DNA of 64,000 nt, taken from positions 52,251-116,250 of the forward strand of contig NZ_VOIQ01000016.1 in assembly GCF_010470675.1 (NCBI RefSeq). The letters run 5' to 3'. Below, in pieces: positions 17,478 to 27,174 of the stretch (position 1 is its first letter; each line of letters opens with the position of its first letter). The notes beneath the pieces are model-generated. The model was not told the origin of the DNA. It worked only from the letters and a program-made list of their open reading frames with translations, and searched no databases. The translations under genes were made by a program, and so were the position numbers. The DNA is from Desulfovibrio sp. JC010 (GTDB lineage Bacteria; Desulfobacterota; Desulfovibrionia; Desulfovibrionales; Desulfovibrionaceae).

Positions 17478-18332
17478 ATGCTGACCCCCATTGCCAAGTC
17501 ATCGCCCCAAGTCCCTCTGCCCTACCATCCGTGTATGAATGAAGAAGCGCACGACAAAGTTGCGCGCATTCACCTTCCGGTAGCTCCGCTGTGCAATATC
17601 CAGTGCGCATATTGTCAGCGAGTGCTGGATGCCCCAAAAGGTTGCGCAACAGGTCCCGGCTCAACTGCCGGGGTACTCAGTGTGGATGAGGCGGTTTCCG
17701 AAGCCCGGAATTTTTTAGCCCAGTGGGGACCTGATTCCATTGTCGGTATTGCCGGACCCGGCGATCCTCTGGCTAACCCGGAAACCTTCCAGACCCTTGC
17801 CGGAATAAAGGCAGGCAACCCTTCGTGCAAAATCTGCCTGTGCACCAATGGGCTGATGCTGCCGGACGAGGTGCAGCGTCTGGCTGATATCGGCCTTGAA
17901 ACTGTAAGTGTGACTGTGAACGGGATTGACCGTGAGGTTATGGCTGAACTGCATCCCCGGATTCTGCTTGATGGGCGAACCTATGGCGGAACCGAAGGGG
18001 CGGGAATATTCACCGACAGGCAGTGGGCAGGCATAGAATCAGCTATCGCACTCGGTATGAGCGTTAAGGTAAATATGGTGGTTGTGCCGGAAGTTAACGG
18101 CGCGCAGGCAGAACCCATAGCCCGCCGGGCCGCGCAGGCCGGGGTTACAATTTTCAATCCCGTCCCGCTTATTCCGCGGGGTGGTCTGTGTTCAGCGGCC
18201 AAGCCCGGAATCAAATACATGCAAAAGCTGCGGGAAGAATGTTCAGCGCATCTGCCGGTGTTTACCAAGTGTAAGCAGTGCAGGGCCGATGCCAGAGGAA
18301 TTCCCGGTATGGAGGTGTCTCTTGCAAAATAA
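17478..18332 (+). CDS. NifB-like radical SAM protein
   Basis: 284 residues. It resembles the radical SAM half of NifB, which builds the carbide-containing FeS precursor of nitrogenase cofactor: HPCMNEEAHDKVARIHLPVA, then the cluster motif C39, C43, C46 (CNIQCAYC), and a GIAGPGDPLANPETF region. The NifX/NafY-like C-terminal domain of many NifB proteins is missing. Extra cysteines near the end (KCKQC) may bind another cluster. No nif structural genes are in the window. It overlaps the next gene by 11 bp. True substrate unknown; a role in an unidentified metallocofactor is inference. Confidence 0.82.
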   Translation: MLTPIAKSSPQVPLPYHPCMNEEAHDKVARIHLPVAPLCNIQCAYCQRVLDAPKGCATGPGSTAGVLSVDEAVSEARNFLAQWGPDSIVGIAGPGDPLANPETFQTLAGIKAGNPSCKICLCTNGLMLPDEVQRLADIGLETVSVTVNGIDREVMAELHPRILLDGRTYGGTEGAGIFTDRQWAGIESAIALGMSVKVNMVVVPEVNGAQAEPIARRAAQAGVTIFNPVPLIPRGGLCSAAKPGIKYMQKLREECSAHLPVFTKCKQCRADARGIPGMEVSLAK

Positions 18333-19179
18333 AAAAACTGGAATCAACCGCCGAGCCTTTCTTAAAGGCAGTGCTGCACTGGCAACCTTGGCTGTGCCGG
18401 GAACTGCAGGTGCAGCAAAGTCTGACAGTGGCGCGCGTTCCCTTGAGGTCTGGTCTTGCGGAGGTCTGGCAGAGGCATTTATCCCGGCCAATAAAGCGTG
18501 GGAAGAAAAGCACGGTGTGCCCATTGCCTACACTGGAGCATTTGCCGGAGCACTTGGTAAGTCTTTGCTTGGAAGTGCCCAGACAGAAGTATTTGCCCCC
18601 CGGGTCTTGAAGCTGGCCAAGAAATTGAAAGAGCAGGGCAAGATGCTTTCTTTCCAGCCGCTGTGTTTCACAAAATACGTGCTTATCACCCCTAAAGGTA
18701 ATCCCGCAGGAATAACCTCAATTGACGATCTCAAACGTCCGGGTGTGAAAACAATGTTTTCGCCGGATTCGTCTCCTCCCGGAGGAGCGGCTGTGACCGG
18801 GCTGCTCAAGAAGAGCGGTGTTCTGGACGGAGCCACCAAAAATGCTCAGGCCATGGGCTCATGTGTGCAGCATGATGTGGCTGATATTGCTTCCGGCAAG
18901 TATGATGCTTCGGTGGTGGAATTGCGCATCACCCGTTTGCCCCGTTACAAGGACGCTTTTGAAATCTTCGACATACCGGAAAAGTTTTTCCCTGCTCCGC
19001 CCATCCCGTTCACAATCGGGGTCATGAAATGGGCCAAGGATATGGATGTAGCCCGTGAATTCGTTAAATTCATCTGTGCAGAAGAAGGGCAGGCCTGTTT
19101 TGAAAGGGCGGGTTTTATCCCGGCCCTGTCGGAGGAAGGGCAGCGGCTTGCAGAAAAGTACGGGGTGCATGATGGCTGA
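18322..19179 (+). CDS. Tat-exported ModA-like substrate-binding protein
   Basis: 285 residues. A twin-arginine signal (INRRAFLKGSAALATLAV, then AGAA) at the N terminus predicts export in folded form to the periplasm. The mature part has the two-lobe fold of molybdate/tungstate-type binding proteins: LEVWSCGGLAEAF, the VLITPKGNPAGITSIDDLK hinge region and a C-terminal EFVKFICAEEGQ. No ABC permease or ATPase gene is near. TTG start with GGAGG upstream, inside the end of the radical SAM gene. Ligand unknown. Confidence 0.82.
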   Translation: MQNKKTGINRRAFLKGSAALATLAVPGTAGAAKSDSGARSLEVWSCGGLAEAFIPANKAWEEKHGVPIAYTGAFAGALGKSLLGSAQTEVFAPRVLKLAKKLKEQGKMLSFQPLCFTKYVLITPKGNPAGITSIDDLKRPGVKTMFSPDSSPPGGAAVTGLLKKSGVLDGATKNAQAMGSCVQHDVADIASGKYDASVVELRITRLPRYKDAFEIFDIPEKFFPAPPIPFTIGVMKWAKDMDVAREFVKFICAEEGQACFERAGFIPALSEEGQRLAEKYGVHDG

Positions 19180-19897
19180 TATTCAATGGGTGAGAAGAAT
19201 CATTCAGGCTGGCGGTCTCTATGTTCTGGGCACATTTTCCTATTACGGAGTATTCCGCTGTCCTTTTGCCATACCTTACGTCAGCTGTGAGAACTGTCCG
19301 GTCATCCAGTGTCCGGGCCGTAAAATATGGCTCAGTGCGTGGATCGGTATTCTGGCGGCAGCCGTCTTATTCGGAAAGTCCTTTTGTTCCTACGCCTGTC
19401 CCGGCGGCATGGTCTCAGAACTGCTGTCACGTTTTGCCATATTCAAGGGCAAGGTCAAAGGAGTGCTGGATAAAAGGATTTCATATTTGAGATACGGACT
19501 GCTGGCTGCATCCATGTACATGCTTTGGGGTATGGGCAACCCCCGCTGGGCGGTGCCCATCCGTACCGGGGATTTTATTGAGTCCACAGCACTTACTTTT
19601 GAACACGCTTCGTGGTTGTGGCTGCTGCGCACGGCTTTTATTGTTGCCGCCCTTGCCGCAGCACTGCTGGTTCCCCATTTCTGGTGCCGTTTCCTTTGTC
19701 CCACAGGGGGATTGCTGGAACCTTTCCGGAAGTTCTCTTTCTTCGGTTACCGGATGGATGATTCCTGTACGGACTGTGGGAAGTGTGATCGTCATTGCGA
19801 TCTTGAAACCCGTCCGGGTGAGCATAACTGTAACAATTGCGGGGCTTGCGAATCGGTTTGTCCGGAGAATTCCATCGCCTTGAAAAAGTTGCGTTGA
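19172..19897 (+). CDS. NapH-like membrane 4Fe-4S ferredoxin
   Basis: Membrane electron-transfer protein of the NapH/NosR/CcoG-like class, 241 residues. About four membrane helices carry cysteine motifs CENCPVIQC, CSYACPGG and CRFLCPTGG. The C-terminal domain has two 4Fe-4S motifs, CTDCGKCDRHC and CNNCGACESVCP. It overlaps the binding-protein gene by 8 bp; ATG 19172 gives better SD spacing than the adjacent ATG 19169. It probably moves electrons between the quinone pool and the partner proteins. The partner redox enzyme is not evident. Confidence 0.85.
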   Translation: MADIQWVRRIIQAGGLYVLGTFSYYGVFRCPFAIPYVSCENCPVIQCPGRKIWLSAWIGILAAAVLFGKSFCSYACPGGMVSELLSRFAIFKGKVKGVLDKRISYLRYGLLAASMYMLWGMGNPRWAVPIRTGDFIESTALTFEHASWLWLLRTAFIVAALAAALLVPHFWCRFLCPTGGLLEPFRKFSFFGYRMDDSCTDCGKCDRHCDLETRPGEHNCNNCGACESVCPENSIALKKLR

Positions 19898-19927
19898 TAT
19901 TAAGCTGTATGGTCTGCAATAAGTAAG

Positions 19928-19964
19928 GTCCGCATCAATGACACCATTGATGCGGACTTTTTTT
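19928..19964. terminator. Terminator after the NapH-like gene
   Basis: Perfect 13-bp stem GTCCGCATCAATG (19928-19940) with 19945-19957, loop ACAC, then T run. It lies between converging genes; the T tract suits the plus strand. Confidence 0.9.
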
Positions 19965-19988
19965 GGGGGGTTAATGCTTGTTTAGTTC

Positions 19989-21956
19989 TTAGCGGTTGTC
20001 TTTAGCTTCATTCATTTTTTCAATAAGAGCCTGCAGCTCAGATGCGAGCTGGTTGACGTTGTCCGCAGCCTCTGTGGACTGAGCTACATTCTCTGATATT
20101 TCAGCAGAAATGGTGTTTATTTCCATGGTCGATGAATTGATTTGTTCAGCTGCTGCAGACTGTTCTTCGGTCGCGGTGGCGATGGATTCAACCTGGTTTG
20201 CAGATTCGTTGACTATTTCAACAATGGTTTTAAGCGAATCCCCGGCATCCTCTGCCAGTTCTGTGCATTGGGTAACTGCATCGTCAGTTGTTTTCATGAT
20301 ATCAAGACTGGCGGATGTACCTGCCTGAATTGCTGAAATGGCAGTGCCCACTTCCTGTGTTGCGGTCATGGTTTTTTCCGCGAGTTTACGCACTTCATCG
20401 GCAACAACGGCAAACCCGCGGCCTGCCTCACCTGCCCGTGCTGCCTCAATGGCGGCATTCAGGGCCAGAAGGTTGGTCTGGTCGGCAATGTCGGAGATGA
20501 CATTCATAATCTCTCCGATGGATTCGGCTTGCTGGTCCTGCTTGGCAAGGGCGGCTTGAAGCTCTCCGGCACTCTCCTGAACCTGACTTGTTGCTCCGAC
20601 TACCTGTTCGACAATGGAAAATCCCTCACGTGCTTTTTCAGCAGCCTCGCGGGTACCTTCGGAAGCATTGGATGAATTGCTGGCTACCTCAAGGATGGTT
20701 GCACTCATTTGATCAACGGCGGTAGCAGTTTCCTGTACCCGGTGTTTCTGATTATCGGCTCCATCCATAATTCCCGAAGACTGGCGGGCGAGTTGTTCCG
20801 CAGCAGAATTCAGGCTCAAGGTGATGTCTCCGGCGTCATCGGCAATTGCGGAAAGTGTTTCCAGCAGAGAGTTTGCGTATTCTTTTTCAGAATTAGCTTC
20901 TTCCATTGCCTGTTGGGCTTTTTGGGCCTGATTGTCTGCCTCGATTGATTTTTGTTCGGCCTCGTCCATGCTTTTCTTTAATTTGATAACCATTTCGGCA
21001 ATAGTTATGCGCAGGGCTTCTAGTTCACCATGGAAGCTGATTCTATTGCAGGATTCAAAGTCGCCGTTGCTGACCTCTTGGGCGCAGGTTTGTAATTTTG
21101 AAAGAGGTCCGAGTATGGAGCGGATTATGAGTAAGATCGCAGCAAGAAGTATTATAGCGGCAATCGCTTCTGCGGTAACAATAGCGGCATTGATCTTTCC
21201 CTGCTGGTCGTGCAGGTGTTTTCCTGATTTTTTAGCAAGATCTTCAAGAAGCGGTTCCATTTTATGGATTACAGCCCGGAATTTGTCTTGCTCAGATTTT
21301 ATCAGGAGAGTCATCTGGGCATATTGGTCCATGTTGTCGTTGTATGCTTTCAGCTTATCAATGATGTACTGCTTGCGTTCAGAGGTAAAGTCAGATTCTT
21401 CAACACTGGACATCAAAGCGGTTATGTTTTGGTGAAATTTATCCAGATATTTTTCATCAACCCTCATCATGAAATCTTTTTCGTTCCGGCGTAGCCTGAG
21501 AATTCCGGCTTCATACAGTTTGTCATTTCCCATTACAGCTTCTTCCGCATCACGCACAGCTGTGCGCAGTTTTCCAAGCAGACCGGAATCCTTGGTGAGA
21601 CCAAGTTTAATGTAGTCATCGGCAACGACCATGAATTGTTTCTCATAGCTGGAAGTAAGGGATTTACCCTGAAGTGCAAGGTCCTTGAAAGGACCACGTG
21701 CCAGTTCGTCCAGCCTGGCTTGCATTTTTTTGGTCGTTGTTTTCAGGTTGTTAAGATATTTTGGGGATTTGCGCATGATGAAGTCTTTTTCTGCCCGCCG
21801 GGCCTGCAGCATTTCAATTTCCAGCTGCAGGGCGTTCTCCTCCATGGTCAGGCTTTCTTCAACAAGTTTGTTTCCAAAAAAGTTGATGGCGAAAACAGCC
21901 AGAAAACCCGCAATGGCCATTCCCCCGATGGACCAGAGTTTCATTTTTATAGTCAT
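19989..21956 (-). CDS. Methyl-accepting chemotaxis protein with HBM-like sensor domain
   Basis: Inner-membrane chemoreceptor, 655 residues from ATG 21956. Order: first membrane helix (about 7-28), periplasmic helical region (about 30-255), second helix (about 260-285), HAMP, then the coiled signalling domain with the conserved hairpin [19 protein letters not shown]. The sensor region holds two related segments, [10 protein letters not shown] and [10 protein letters not shown], typical of the helical bimodular (HBM) class. The start has GGAGA upstream; an ATG 21 bases earlier lies before that SD. Divergent from mlaE. Ligand unknown. Confidence 0.92.
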   Translation of the reverse strand: MTIKMKLWSIGGMAIAGFLAVFAINFFGNKLVEESLTMEENALQLEIEMLQARRAEKDFIMRKSPKYLNNLKTTTKKMQARLDELARGPFKDLALQGKSLTSSYEKQFMVVADDYIKLGLTKDSGLLGKLRTAVRDAEEAVMGNDKLYEAGILRLRRNEKDFMMRVDEKYLDKFHQNITALMSSVEESDFTSERKQYIIDKLKAYNDNMDQYAQMTLLIKSEQDKFRAVIHKMEPLLEDLAKKSGKHLHDQQGKINAAIVTAEAIAAIILLAAILLIIRSILGPLSKLQTCAQEVSNGDFESCNRISFHGELEALRITIAEMVIKLKKSMDEAEQKSIEADNQAQKAQQAMEEANSEKEYANSLLETLSAIADDAGDITLSLNSAAEQLARQSSGIMDGADNQKHRVQETATAVDQMSATILEVASNSSNASEGTREAAEKAREGFSIVEQVVGATSQVQESAGELQAALAKQDQQAESIGEIMNVISDIADQTNLLALNAAIEAARAGEAGRGFAVVADEVRKLAEKTMTATQEVGTAISAIQAGTSASLDIMKTTDDAVTQCTELAEDAGDSLKTIVEIVNESANQVESIATATEEQSAAAEQINSSTMEINTISAEISENVAQSTEAADNVNQLASELQALIEKMNEAKDNR

Positions 21957-22105
21957 TGATTTGTCTCCAAAGAACATGTTTGCCTATGTTCATTGATGTT
22001 AAAATGTTATACTTCCGTTTGTTGTATTTCCCTATTTCTAGCTTCCCTTTCAGGTTACCAACTGCTAAGCAGCATTATAGAATAATTGGGAAAGAGTGTA
22101 TTATT

Positions 22106-23221
22106 ATGCAAACAGGTGAGATTTTATTTCACAAATCAGGTTCCACAATGACCGTCTCCGGACGTCTTGATGCCGAAGGGGCTGGGAATATCTGGGAGTC
22201 GGCGCGCTCTGCTGTCGCTTCCGGGTGTTCCATCGTTGAATGTTCCGGGGTCGATTATCTGGACGGCGGCGGGGCTTCATTATTTATGATGATGAAAGTG
22301 GTCTGCCGGGATAAAGGAAAAACTCTTGCTGTTCAAGGGCTGCGGCCCGAATTTGCTGGCTTTCTTGATTTGTTTGATCTTGAAAAAGCCGCGCCTCCCA
22401 AGGAAGAAGCCAAGGGAAAAGAAGGTCTCCGTAAATGGATTACCTCAGTCGGTCTTTCCGGTCAGGAAGTGGCCGCAGATATGCGCGAGCAGATTGAGTT
22501 TACCGGGGAATGCGTGCTTGCTTCCTTCAGAACTGCAACCTGCAAGAATAAAATGCGCTGGCCGGATTTCTGGCTGACCTGCGAAAAAGTAGGCGCAGAC
22601 GGCCTGCCTATTATTTTATTGATCGGGTTCCTGATGGGCTTGATCATGTCTTTTCAGTCTGCCGTGTCTCTGGTCCGTTTCGGGGCTGAAATTTTTGTGC
22701 CCAATATGCTTGGGCTGGTTATGTTCCGCGAGCTTGGCCCTATGGTCACCGCGATTCTGCTGGCCGGGAGGACCGGATCAGCCTTTGCCGCCGAGATCGG
22801 GACCATGAAGGTCAATGAAGAATTGGACGCCCTGAACACCATGGGGCTTAATCCGGTCAGTTTTCTGGTTTTGCCGAGGGTGCTGGCAACAGTCTGTATG
22901 ACTCCGCTGCTTACTCTTTTTTTTAATTTTATGAGCCTTGTGGGCGGTGCACTGGTTATGCTTTCCATGGGCTATCCGCTTTCTACATTCACCAGCCGTG
23001 TATTTGAAAATGTGCAGTGGATGGATTTTTCAGGTGGTATGATCAAGGCGGTGGTCTTCAGTTTTCTTGTGGCCGGGATCGGCTGCCAGCGCGGGCTGGT
23101 AACCAGATCCGGGGCCAGTGCGGTGGGGGATTCCACCACCAGTGCTGTGGTCAGCGGGATTATCCTCATTGCGGTTTTTGACGGGATTTTTGCAGTAATT
23201 TATTTTCTGGCGGGAATTTAA
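22106..23221 (+). CDS. mlaE: MlaE-type lipid transport permease with fused N-terminal STAS (MlaB-like) domain
   Basis: Permease of an MCE-type ABC system that moves phospholipid between envelope membranes. 371 residues. Residues 1-95 form a STAS-like domain (VECSGVDYLDGGGASL), which in E. coli is the separate protein MlaB. The MlaE domain follows (about 135-370), with FRELGPMVTAILLAGRTGSA and AAEIGTMKVNEELDAL. ATG 22106 chosen because homology begins there. First gene of mlaE-mlaF-mlaD-lipoprotein, with spacing of 1 bp or less to mlaF. Confidence 0.93.
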   Translation: MQTGEILFHKSGSTMTVSGRLDAEGAGNIWESARSAVASGCSIVECSGVDYLDGGGASLFMMMKVVCRDKGKTLAVQGLRPEFAGFLDLFDLEKAAPPKEEAKGKEGLRKWITSVGLSGQEVAADMREQIEFTGECVLASFRTATCKNKMRWPDFWLTCEKVGADGLPIILLIGFLMGLIMSFQSAVSLVRFGAEIFVPNMLGLVMFRELGPMVTAILLAGRTGSAFAAEIGTMKVNEELDALNTMGLNPVSFLVLPRVLATVCMTPLLTLFFNFMSLVGGALVMLSMGYPLSTFTSRVFENVQWMDFSGGMIKAVVFSFLVAGIGCQRGLVTRSGASAVGDSTTSAVVSGIILIAVFDGIFAVIYFLAGI

Positions 23222-23222
23222 A

Positions 23223-24020
23223 TTGATTCGCACGAATGAAAATATAATTAACGTGCAGAATCTGACCTGCGCCTACGGTGAGTCCGTAATCATCGATGAT
23301 ATTTCTTTTGATGTCCGGCAGGGTGAAATTTTTATTATCCTGGGCGGTTCCGGGTGCGGTAAAAGTACCGTACTCAAGCATATGATCGGCCTTTATCCCC
23401 CGGCGGCGGGGCAGATCTTTATTGATGGGGACGATATCGGTCCTGCATACGGACAGCAGCGTCTTGAAATTTTGCAGCGTATCGGGGTTATGTACCAGAT
23501 GGGGGCTTTGTTCGGTTCCATGACCCTGCTTGAAAATGTGCGTCTGCCCTTGGAGGAATTTACCTCCATGCCCCGTGAGGCCATGGATTATACCGCGAGG
23601 ATGAAGCTTTCTCTGGTGGGCCTGGAAAGCTCTGCCGACAAAATGCCTTCCGAGCTTTCCGGAGGAATGCTTAAACGGGGGGCGATCGCCAGAGCCATGG
23701 CCCTTGATCCGAAAATTCTTTTTCTGGATGAGCCTTCCGCTGGGCTTGATCCCATAACCTCGGCTGAACTTGATGAGCTGATCCGCAGCCTATCCCGTTC
23801 TCTGGGGGTAACTTTTGTTATTGTAACTCACGAATTGCAGTCAATTTTTTCCATTGCAGACCGGGTAATCATGCTGGATAAAAACACTCGTGGGATTATT
23901 GCCGAAGGTGATCCCCACGTGCTCAGCGAGGAGTCTAAGCACCCGCAGGTACGCAGGTTCTTTCATCGTGAAGTAGAAGGAAAAGCCAAAGATCAGAATT
24001 TGGCTACGGAGAATACATGA
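23223..24020 (+). CDS. mlaF: MlaF-type ABC transporter ATP-binding protein
   Basis: ATPase of the MCE lipid transporter, 265 residues. Walker A GGSGCGKS at about residue 39-46, signature LSGGMLKRGAIARAMA, Walker B KILFLDEPSAGLD and switch histidine in VTHE. The SGGMxKR form of the signature is typical of MlaF. TTG start 1 bp after the mlaE stop. ATGA overlap with mlaD shows translational coupling. Confidence 0.94.
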   Translation: MIRTNENIINVQNLTCAYGESVIIDDISFDVRQGEIFIILGGSGCGKSTVLKHMIGLYPPAAGQIFIDGDDIGPAYGQQRLEILQRIGVMYQMGALFGSMTLLENVRLPLEEFTSMPREAMDYTARMKLSLVGLESSADKMPSELSGGMLKRGAIARAMALDPKILFLDEPSAGLDPITSAELDELIRSLSRSLGVTFVIVTHELQSIFSIADRVIMLDKNTRGIIAEGDPHVLSEESKHPQVRRFFHREVEGKAKDQNLATENT

Positions 24021-25165
24021 GTCGGAAAACCAATCCCTTCAGAGTAGGGCTTTTCATCATTATCGGCACATTGCTGTTTGTTTCAGTGCTGGCAATCCTC
24101 GGTGCCGGTAAAATTTTTGAGCACAGCGTTAAGATGGAAACCTATCTTAATGAGTCCGTGAACGGTCTTGAGGTCGGTTCGCCAATCAAGTTTCGTGGGG
24201 TAAAGATCGGTTCTGTTGCCCATATTGATTTTGTAACCGATCATTACGTGGATCTGGATCAGAGTGCATTGCGATATGTATATATTCTCGGTGACCTTAA
24301 TCATAAGATGTTTAAGACCCGTGAAGGTCAGGATTTAGTGCGTGCCCTGCAAAGGGAAGTGGACCGGGGGCTGCGCGCGCGTCCTGTTTCATTGGGGCTG
24401 ACCGGGCAGCTGTTCCTTGAAATCGACTACGTGGATCCGAACAAGAATCCACCACTAAAAATAACATGGAAGCCTGAATATATGTACGTGCCTGCGGCTC
24501 CGTCCATGATGAGTAAGGTTGAGAGTGCGGTGGCATCTATCAGTGATACACTTGAGGATATCAACAAGGCCAACATTGCCGATGCCATCGAGGATGTGCG
24601 TGATGTGGCTAAAAGTTTAACCACTTTTCTCAAGAATGCAGATACCGGGGAGATCAGTAAACGGTTGACCGGAACCCTCACTGAGGCTGAAAAATTTATC
24701 GCCCGTATAAACCAGCTGCTGGCTGATCCGCAGGTGGACAACCTCATGCCCGATGTGGCCGCTGCGGCCCGCAATATGCGTTTGGTTATGGAAAGTTCTT
24801 CCGGGGACATAGTGGCGGCCATGAAGGACATCCGCAAAGCTTCCGCAAGTGCTAAAAATGTGACCGGGGGCATGGAAGCATACCTGTCAGGTCCGCAAGG
24901 CAAGCAGACTTTGGCTGATCTTTCCAAGACGCTTAACAATATCAGCGAAGCATCCGACAGGATCAAAGGGGCCGCTGCAAGGTTTGAATCAACCCTTTCA
25001 AGGGTGAATATGACCGTGGCCGGGCAGCAGGGCAATATTGAGGCTATTCTCGACAATGTGCGCAGGCTGATGGAAAATCTGCGTGAACTCAGCAGCGAAG
25101 CAAAACAGTATCCCGCCGGAGTCCTCTTCGGTGATCCGCCGAAAAAGGGAAGGAGTGGAGAATAA
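24017..25165 (+). CDS. mlaD: MlaD/MCE-domain protein
   Basis: Membrane-anchored substrate-binding component of the lipid transporter, 382 residues. One N-terminal membrane helix (about 11-30), one MCE domain (about 38-150, starting with the YLNESVNGLEVGSPIKFRG motif), then a long helical region (about 160-360) that in known MCE proteins can oligomerise into a channel. Longer than E. coli MlaD (183 residues) because of this helical tail, resembling the family found in organisms without MlaC. No MlaA or MlaC gene is nearby. Confidence 0.92.
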   Translation: MSRKTNPFRVGLFIIIGTLLFVSVLAILGAGKIFEHSVKMETYLNESVNGLEVGSPIKFRGVKIGSVAHIDFVTDHYVDLDQSALRYVYILGDLNHKMFKTREGQDLVRALQREVDRGLRARPVSLGLTGQLFLEIDYVDPNKNPPLKITWKPEYMYVPAAPSMMSKVESAVASISDTLEDINKANIADAIEDVRDVAKSLTTFLKNADTGEISKRLTGTLTEAEKFIARINQLLADPQVDNLMPDVAAAARNMRLVMESSSGDIVAAMKDIRKASASAKNVTGGMEAYLSGPQGKQTLADLSKTLNNISEASDRIKGAAARFESTLSRVNMTVAGQQGNIEAILDNVRRLMENLRELSSEAKQYPAGVLFGDPPKKGRSGE

Positions 25166-25166
25166 T

Positions 25167-25850
25167 ATGATGAAAAGCAGCTCAGAAAAAATATGCCTTA
25201 TCAGCAGAACGGGACTCGTGCTGCTGATTCTTCTAGCCTGTTCTCTGTCCGGGTGTGTCAAACTTGAACGCCCGACCCTTGACCGTAAATATTTCACCCT
25301 TGATGCGGTCCGTCCGGGCAAAGAGAAAAATTCTATTCACTCGAACAAGAATCTAATTGTACGGCGGGTTAAGATTTCACCACGCTACGAGGACCGTGAT
25401 CTGGTTTACAAGGTAGGGGAGAGCGGTTTTGAAGCAGATTACTACAATTCTTTTTTTGTTCCCCCGGCAGCGATGATCACTCAGGAGTTGCGGGTCTGGA
25501 TGGGGGATTCCGGGGTTTTTGCCAATGTGCTTGGCCCGGACAGTATGGGGACCGGGGAGCTTTTGCTGGAAGGATTGGTCAATTCTATTTACGGGGATTA
25601 TTCAACTGCACAGCATAAAGCAGTGCTCAAAATGCAGTTTATCCTGCTGAATAACGGCAATCCCGACCTGCCCATTCTTTATTCCCGTAATTTCAGCCAT
25701 GAAATCCCGGTGGAAACAACCGGGCCTGAGGCTCTTGTGCAGGCCATGAATAAAGGGCTCAATGATATTTTTATTGAGCTTGAGAAGGACCTTGCTGATG
25801 TTGTCCACGTGAATCATTTTGATTCCGGAGATTATTCACAGGAAAAATAG
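25167..25850 (+). CDS. ABC-type transport auxiliary lipoprotein
   Basis: Lipoprotein of the PqiC/ABC_trans_aux class that accompanies MCE transporters, 227 residues. Signal peptide with lipobox LSGC at about residue 27-30, then a globular domain with KYFTLDAV and a conserved YYNSFFVPPAAMI segment. It probably sits in the outer membrane and receives or hands over lipid. ATG 25167 has GGAG at 6-base spacing. Its end overlaps the converging diguanylate cyclase gene by 19 bp. Confidence 0.86.
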   Translation: MMKSSSEKICLISRTGLVLLILLACSLSGCVKLERPTLDRKYFTLDAVRPGKEKNSIHSNKNLIVRRVKISPRYEDRDLVYKVGESGFEADYYNSFFVPPAAMITQELRVWMGDSGVFANVLGPDSMGTGELLLEGLVNSIYGDYSTAQHKAVLKMQFILLNNGNPDLPILYSRNFSHEIPVETTGPEALVQAMNKGLNDIFIELEKDLADVVHVNHFDSGDYSQEK

Positions 25851-26983
25851 ACCCTGTTTTTGCCCTTGATTTTGCAGCGGTACATGTTGTCGTCTGCGCG
25901 TTTAATGACTCTTTCCAGGGGTTCATCGTGGGAGAATTCCGCTACACCGATGCTCATTGTTTTATAGACAGAGGGGCCGGTCGGGGGACGGTATTCGTAG
26001 TCCGCAAGTGCTGAGCGGATGTCTTCGGCCACTTTCATGCCCTGCTGCCCGCTTGTTCCGGGCAGGATGACCATGAATTCTTCGCCTCCGTAGCGGAAGG
26101 CCCTGTCTGTATTGCGGATGGTTTTTTTTATGATTCTGCCGATTGACTCAAGTATATCATCACCGGCGGCATGGCCGTAGGTATCGTTGAACATCTTGAA
26201 ATCATCAACATCCATAAGCAGGATGCTCAGCGGCTGTCCGGTATTGCGGCTTTTGAAAATTTCTTTTTCGGCAACGTCCAGCATATGGCGGCGGTTGAAC
26301 AGCCCGGTAAGCTGGTCGGTGATGCTCATGTTTTTGAAGCGTTCTTCACTTTCTTTGAGCTTCTGCTGTGCTTTTTTTCTTTCCGCTATTTCCTGCTCAA
26401 GGGCATAGTTTTTTTCATCCAGTTCATGAAGCAGGGTGGCCAGCTGTGCTGCGTTGTCTTCCTGAAGCTCCTTTACTTCCATCAATTCTTCAATCAGTTC
26501 TTCACGACGCAGCTCCGCTTCTTTTTCAGCGGTAAGGTCGTGCATGATACAGATACAGTTTTCAGGGGTATCGTCATTTGTGTCGAGTGTGGCCGCGGTC
26601 ATATCAACAAAATGGATATGGCCTTCTTTATCTATGATGGAAAGGTTCAGGTTGTTTTTGCTGGTCGGTCCGCGAAAGAGATTGCACAGATATTCACGCC
26701 CCTCAACATCATGTGCCGGGGTGATTATTTCATGCAGTGGCTTTTGCTGGGCTTCGTCCGGACCGTAGCCTGTTATTTCAGTGAAAGCTGGATTGGAAAA
26801 AAGGATTTCGCCCTGTTGATCCATAATAACGATTGCGGAAGCCGCTTTGGCAAATAATTCCTTGAACCGCGACTGCTCAACGTCAGTATATTTGGAATTC
26901 ATGGAGTCTTCCAAATTTTTATACTTATCCCTGAGCTCCGCCAATTCTGAATAAATAGATCGTGAATTGCGTAAACTTTGCAT
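25832..26983 (-). CDS. PAS-domain diguanylate cyclase
   Basis: Makes cyclic di-GMP. 383 residues: short N-terminal coil (about 5-45), PAS domain (about 48-165, FKELFAKAASAIVIMDQQGE), coiled coil (about 170-215) and GGDEF domain (about 220-383). The active-site motif is GGEEF in YGGEEFMVILPG, an accepted catalytic form. An RxxD I-site just before it is not obvious. No membrane segment, so cytoplasmic; the PAS ligand is unknown. Confidence 0.92.
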   Translation of the reverse strand: MQSLRNSRSIYSELAELRDKYKNLEDSMNSKYTDVEQSRFKELFAKAASAIVIMDQQGEILFSNPAFTEITGYGPDEAQQKPLHEIITPAHDVEGREYLCNLFRGPTSKNNLNLSIIDKEGHIHFVDMTAATLDTNDDTPENCICIMHDLTAEKEAELRREELIEELMEVKELQEDNAAQLATLLHELDEKNYALEQEIAERKKAQQKLKESEERFKNMSITDQLTGLFNRRHMLDVAEKEIFKSRNTGQPLSILLMDVDDFKMFNDTYGHAAGDDILESIGRIIKKTIRNTDRAFRYGGEEFMVILPGTSGQQGMKVAEDIRSALADYEYRPPTGPSVYKTMSIGVAEFSHDEPLERVIKRADDNMYRCKIKGKNRVYFSCE

Positions 26984-27174
26984 TATAGAACACCCCTCGA
27001 CTTTACTCCACCCTATTGGGGTGACATCTTTACGCTGATTTGGAAACTAATCAAGTGTTTTTTGGTTAAAGTCGAAGATGGGATCTTATTTGCTTGCACT
27101 TTATTGAATTTTAGACAAACATGTGCGCGCACTTCTTTTTAGGCAAGATAAAAAATAATTCAGGAAAAAATATA

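Noticed and set aside
17478..19897. Molybdate ABC transporter or nitrogenase gene cluster
   Set aside because: No permease, ATPase, nifH/D/K or nifE/N genes are present; only single-component similarities exist.
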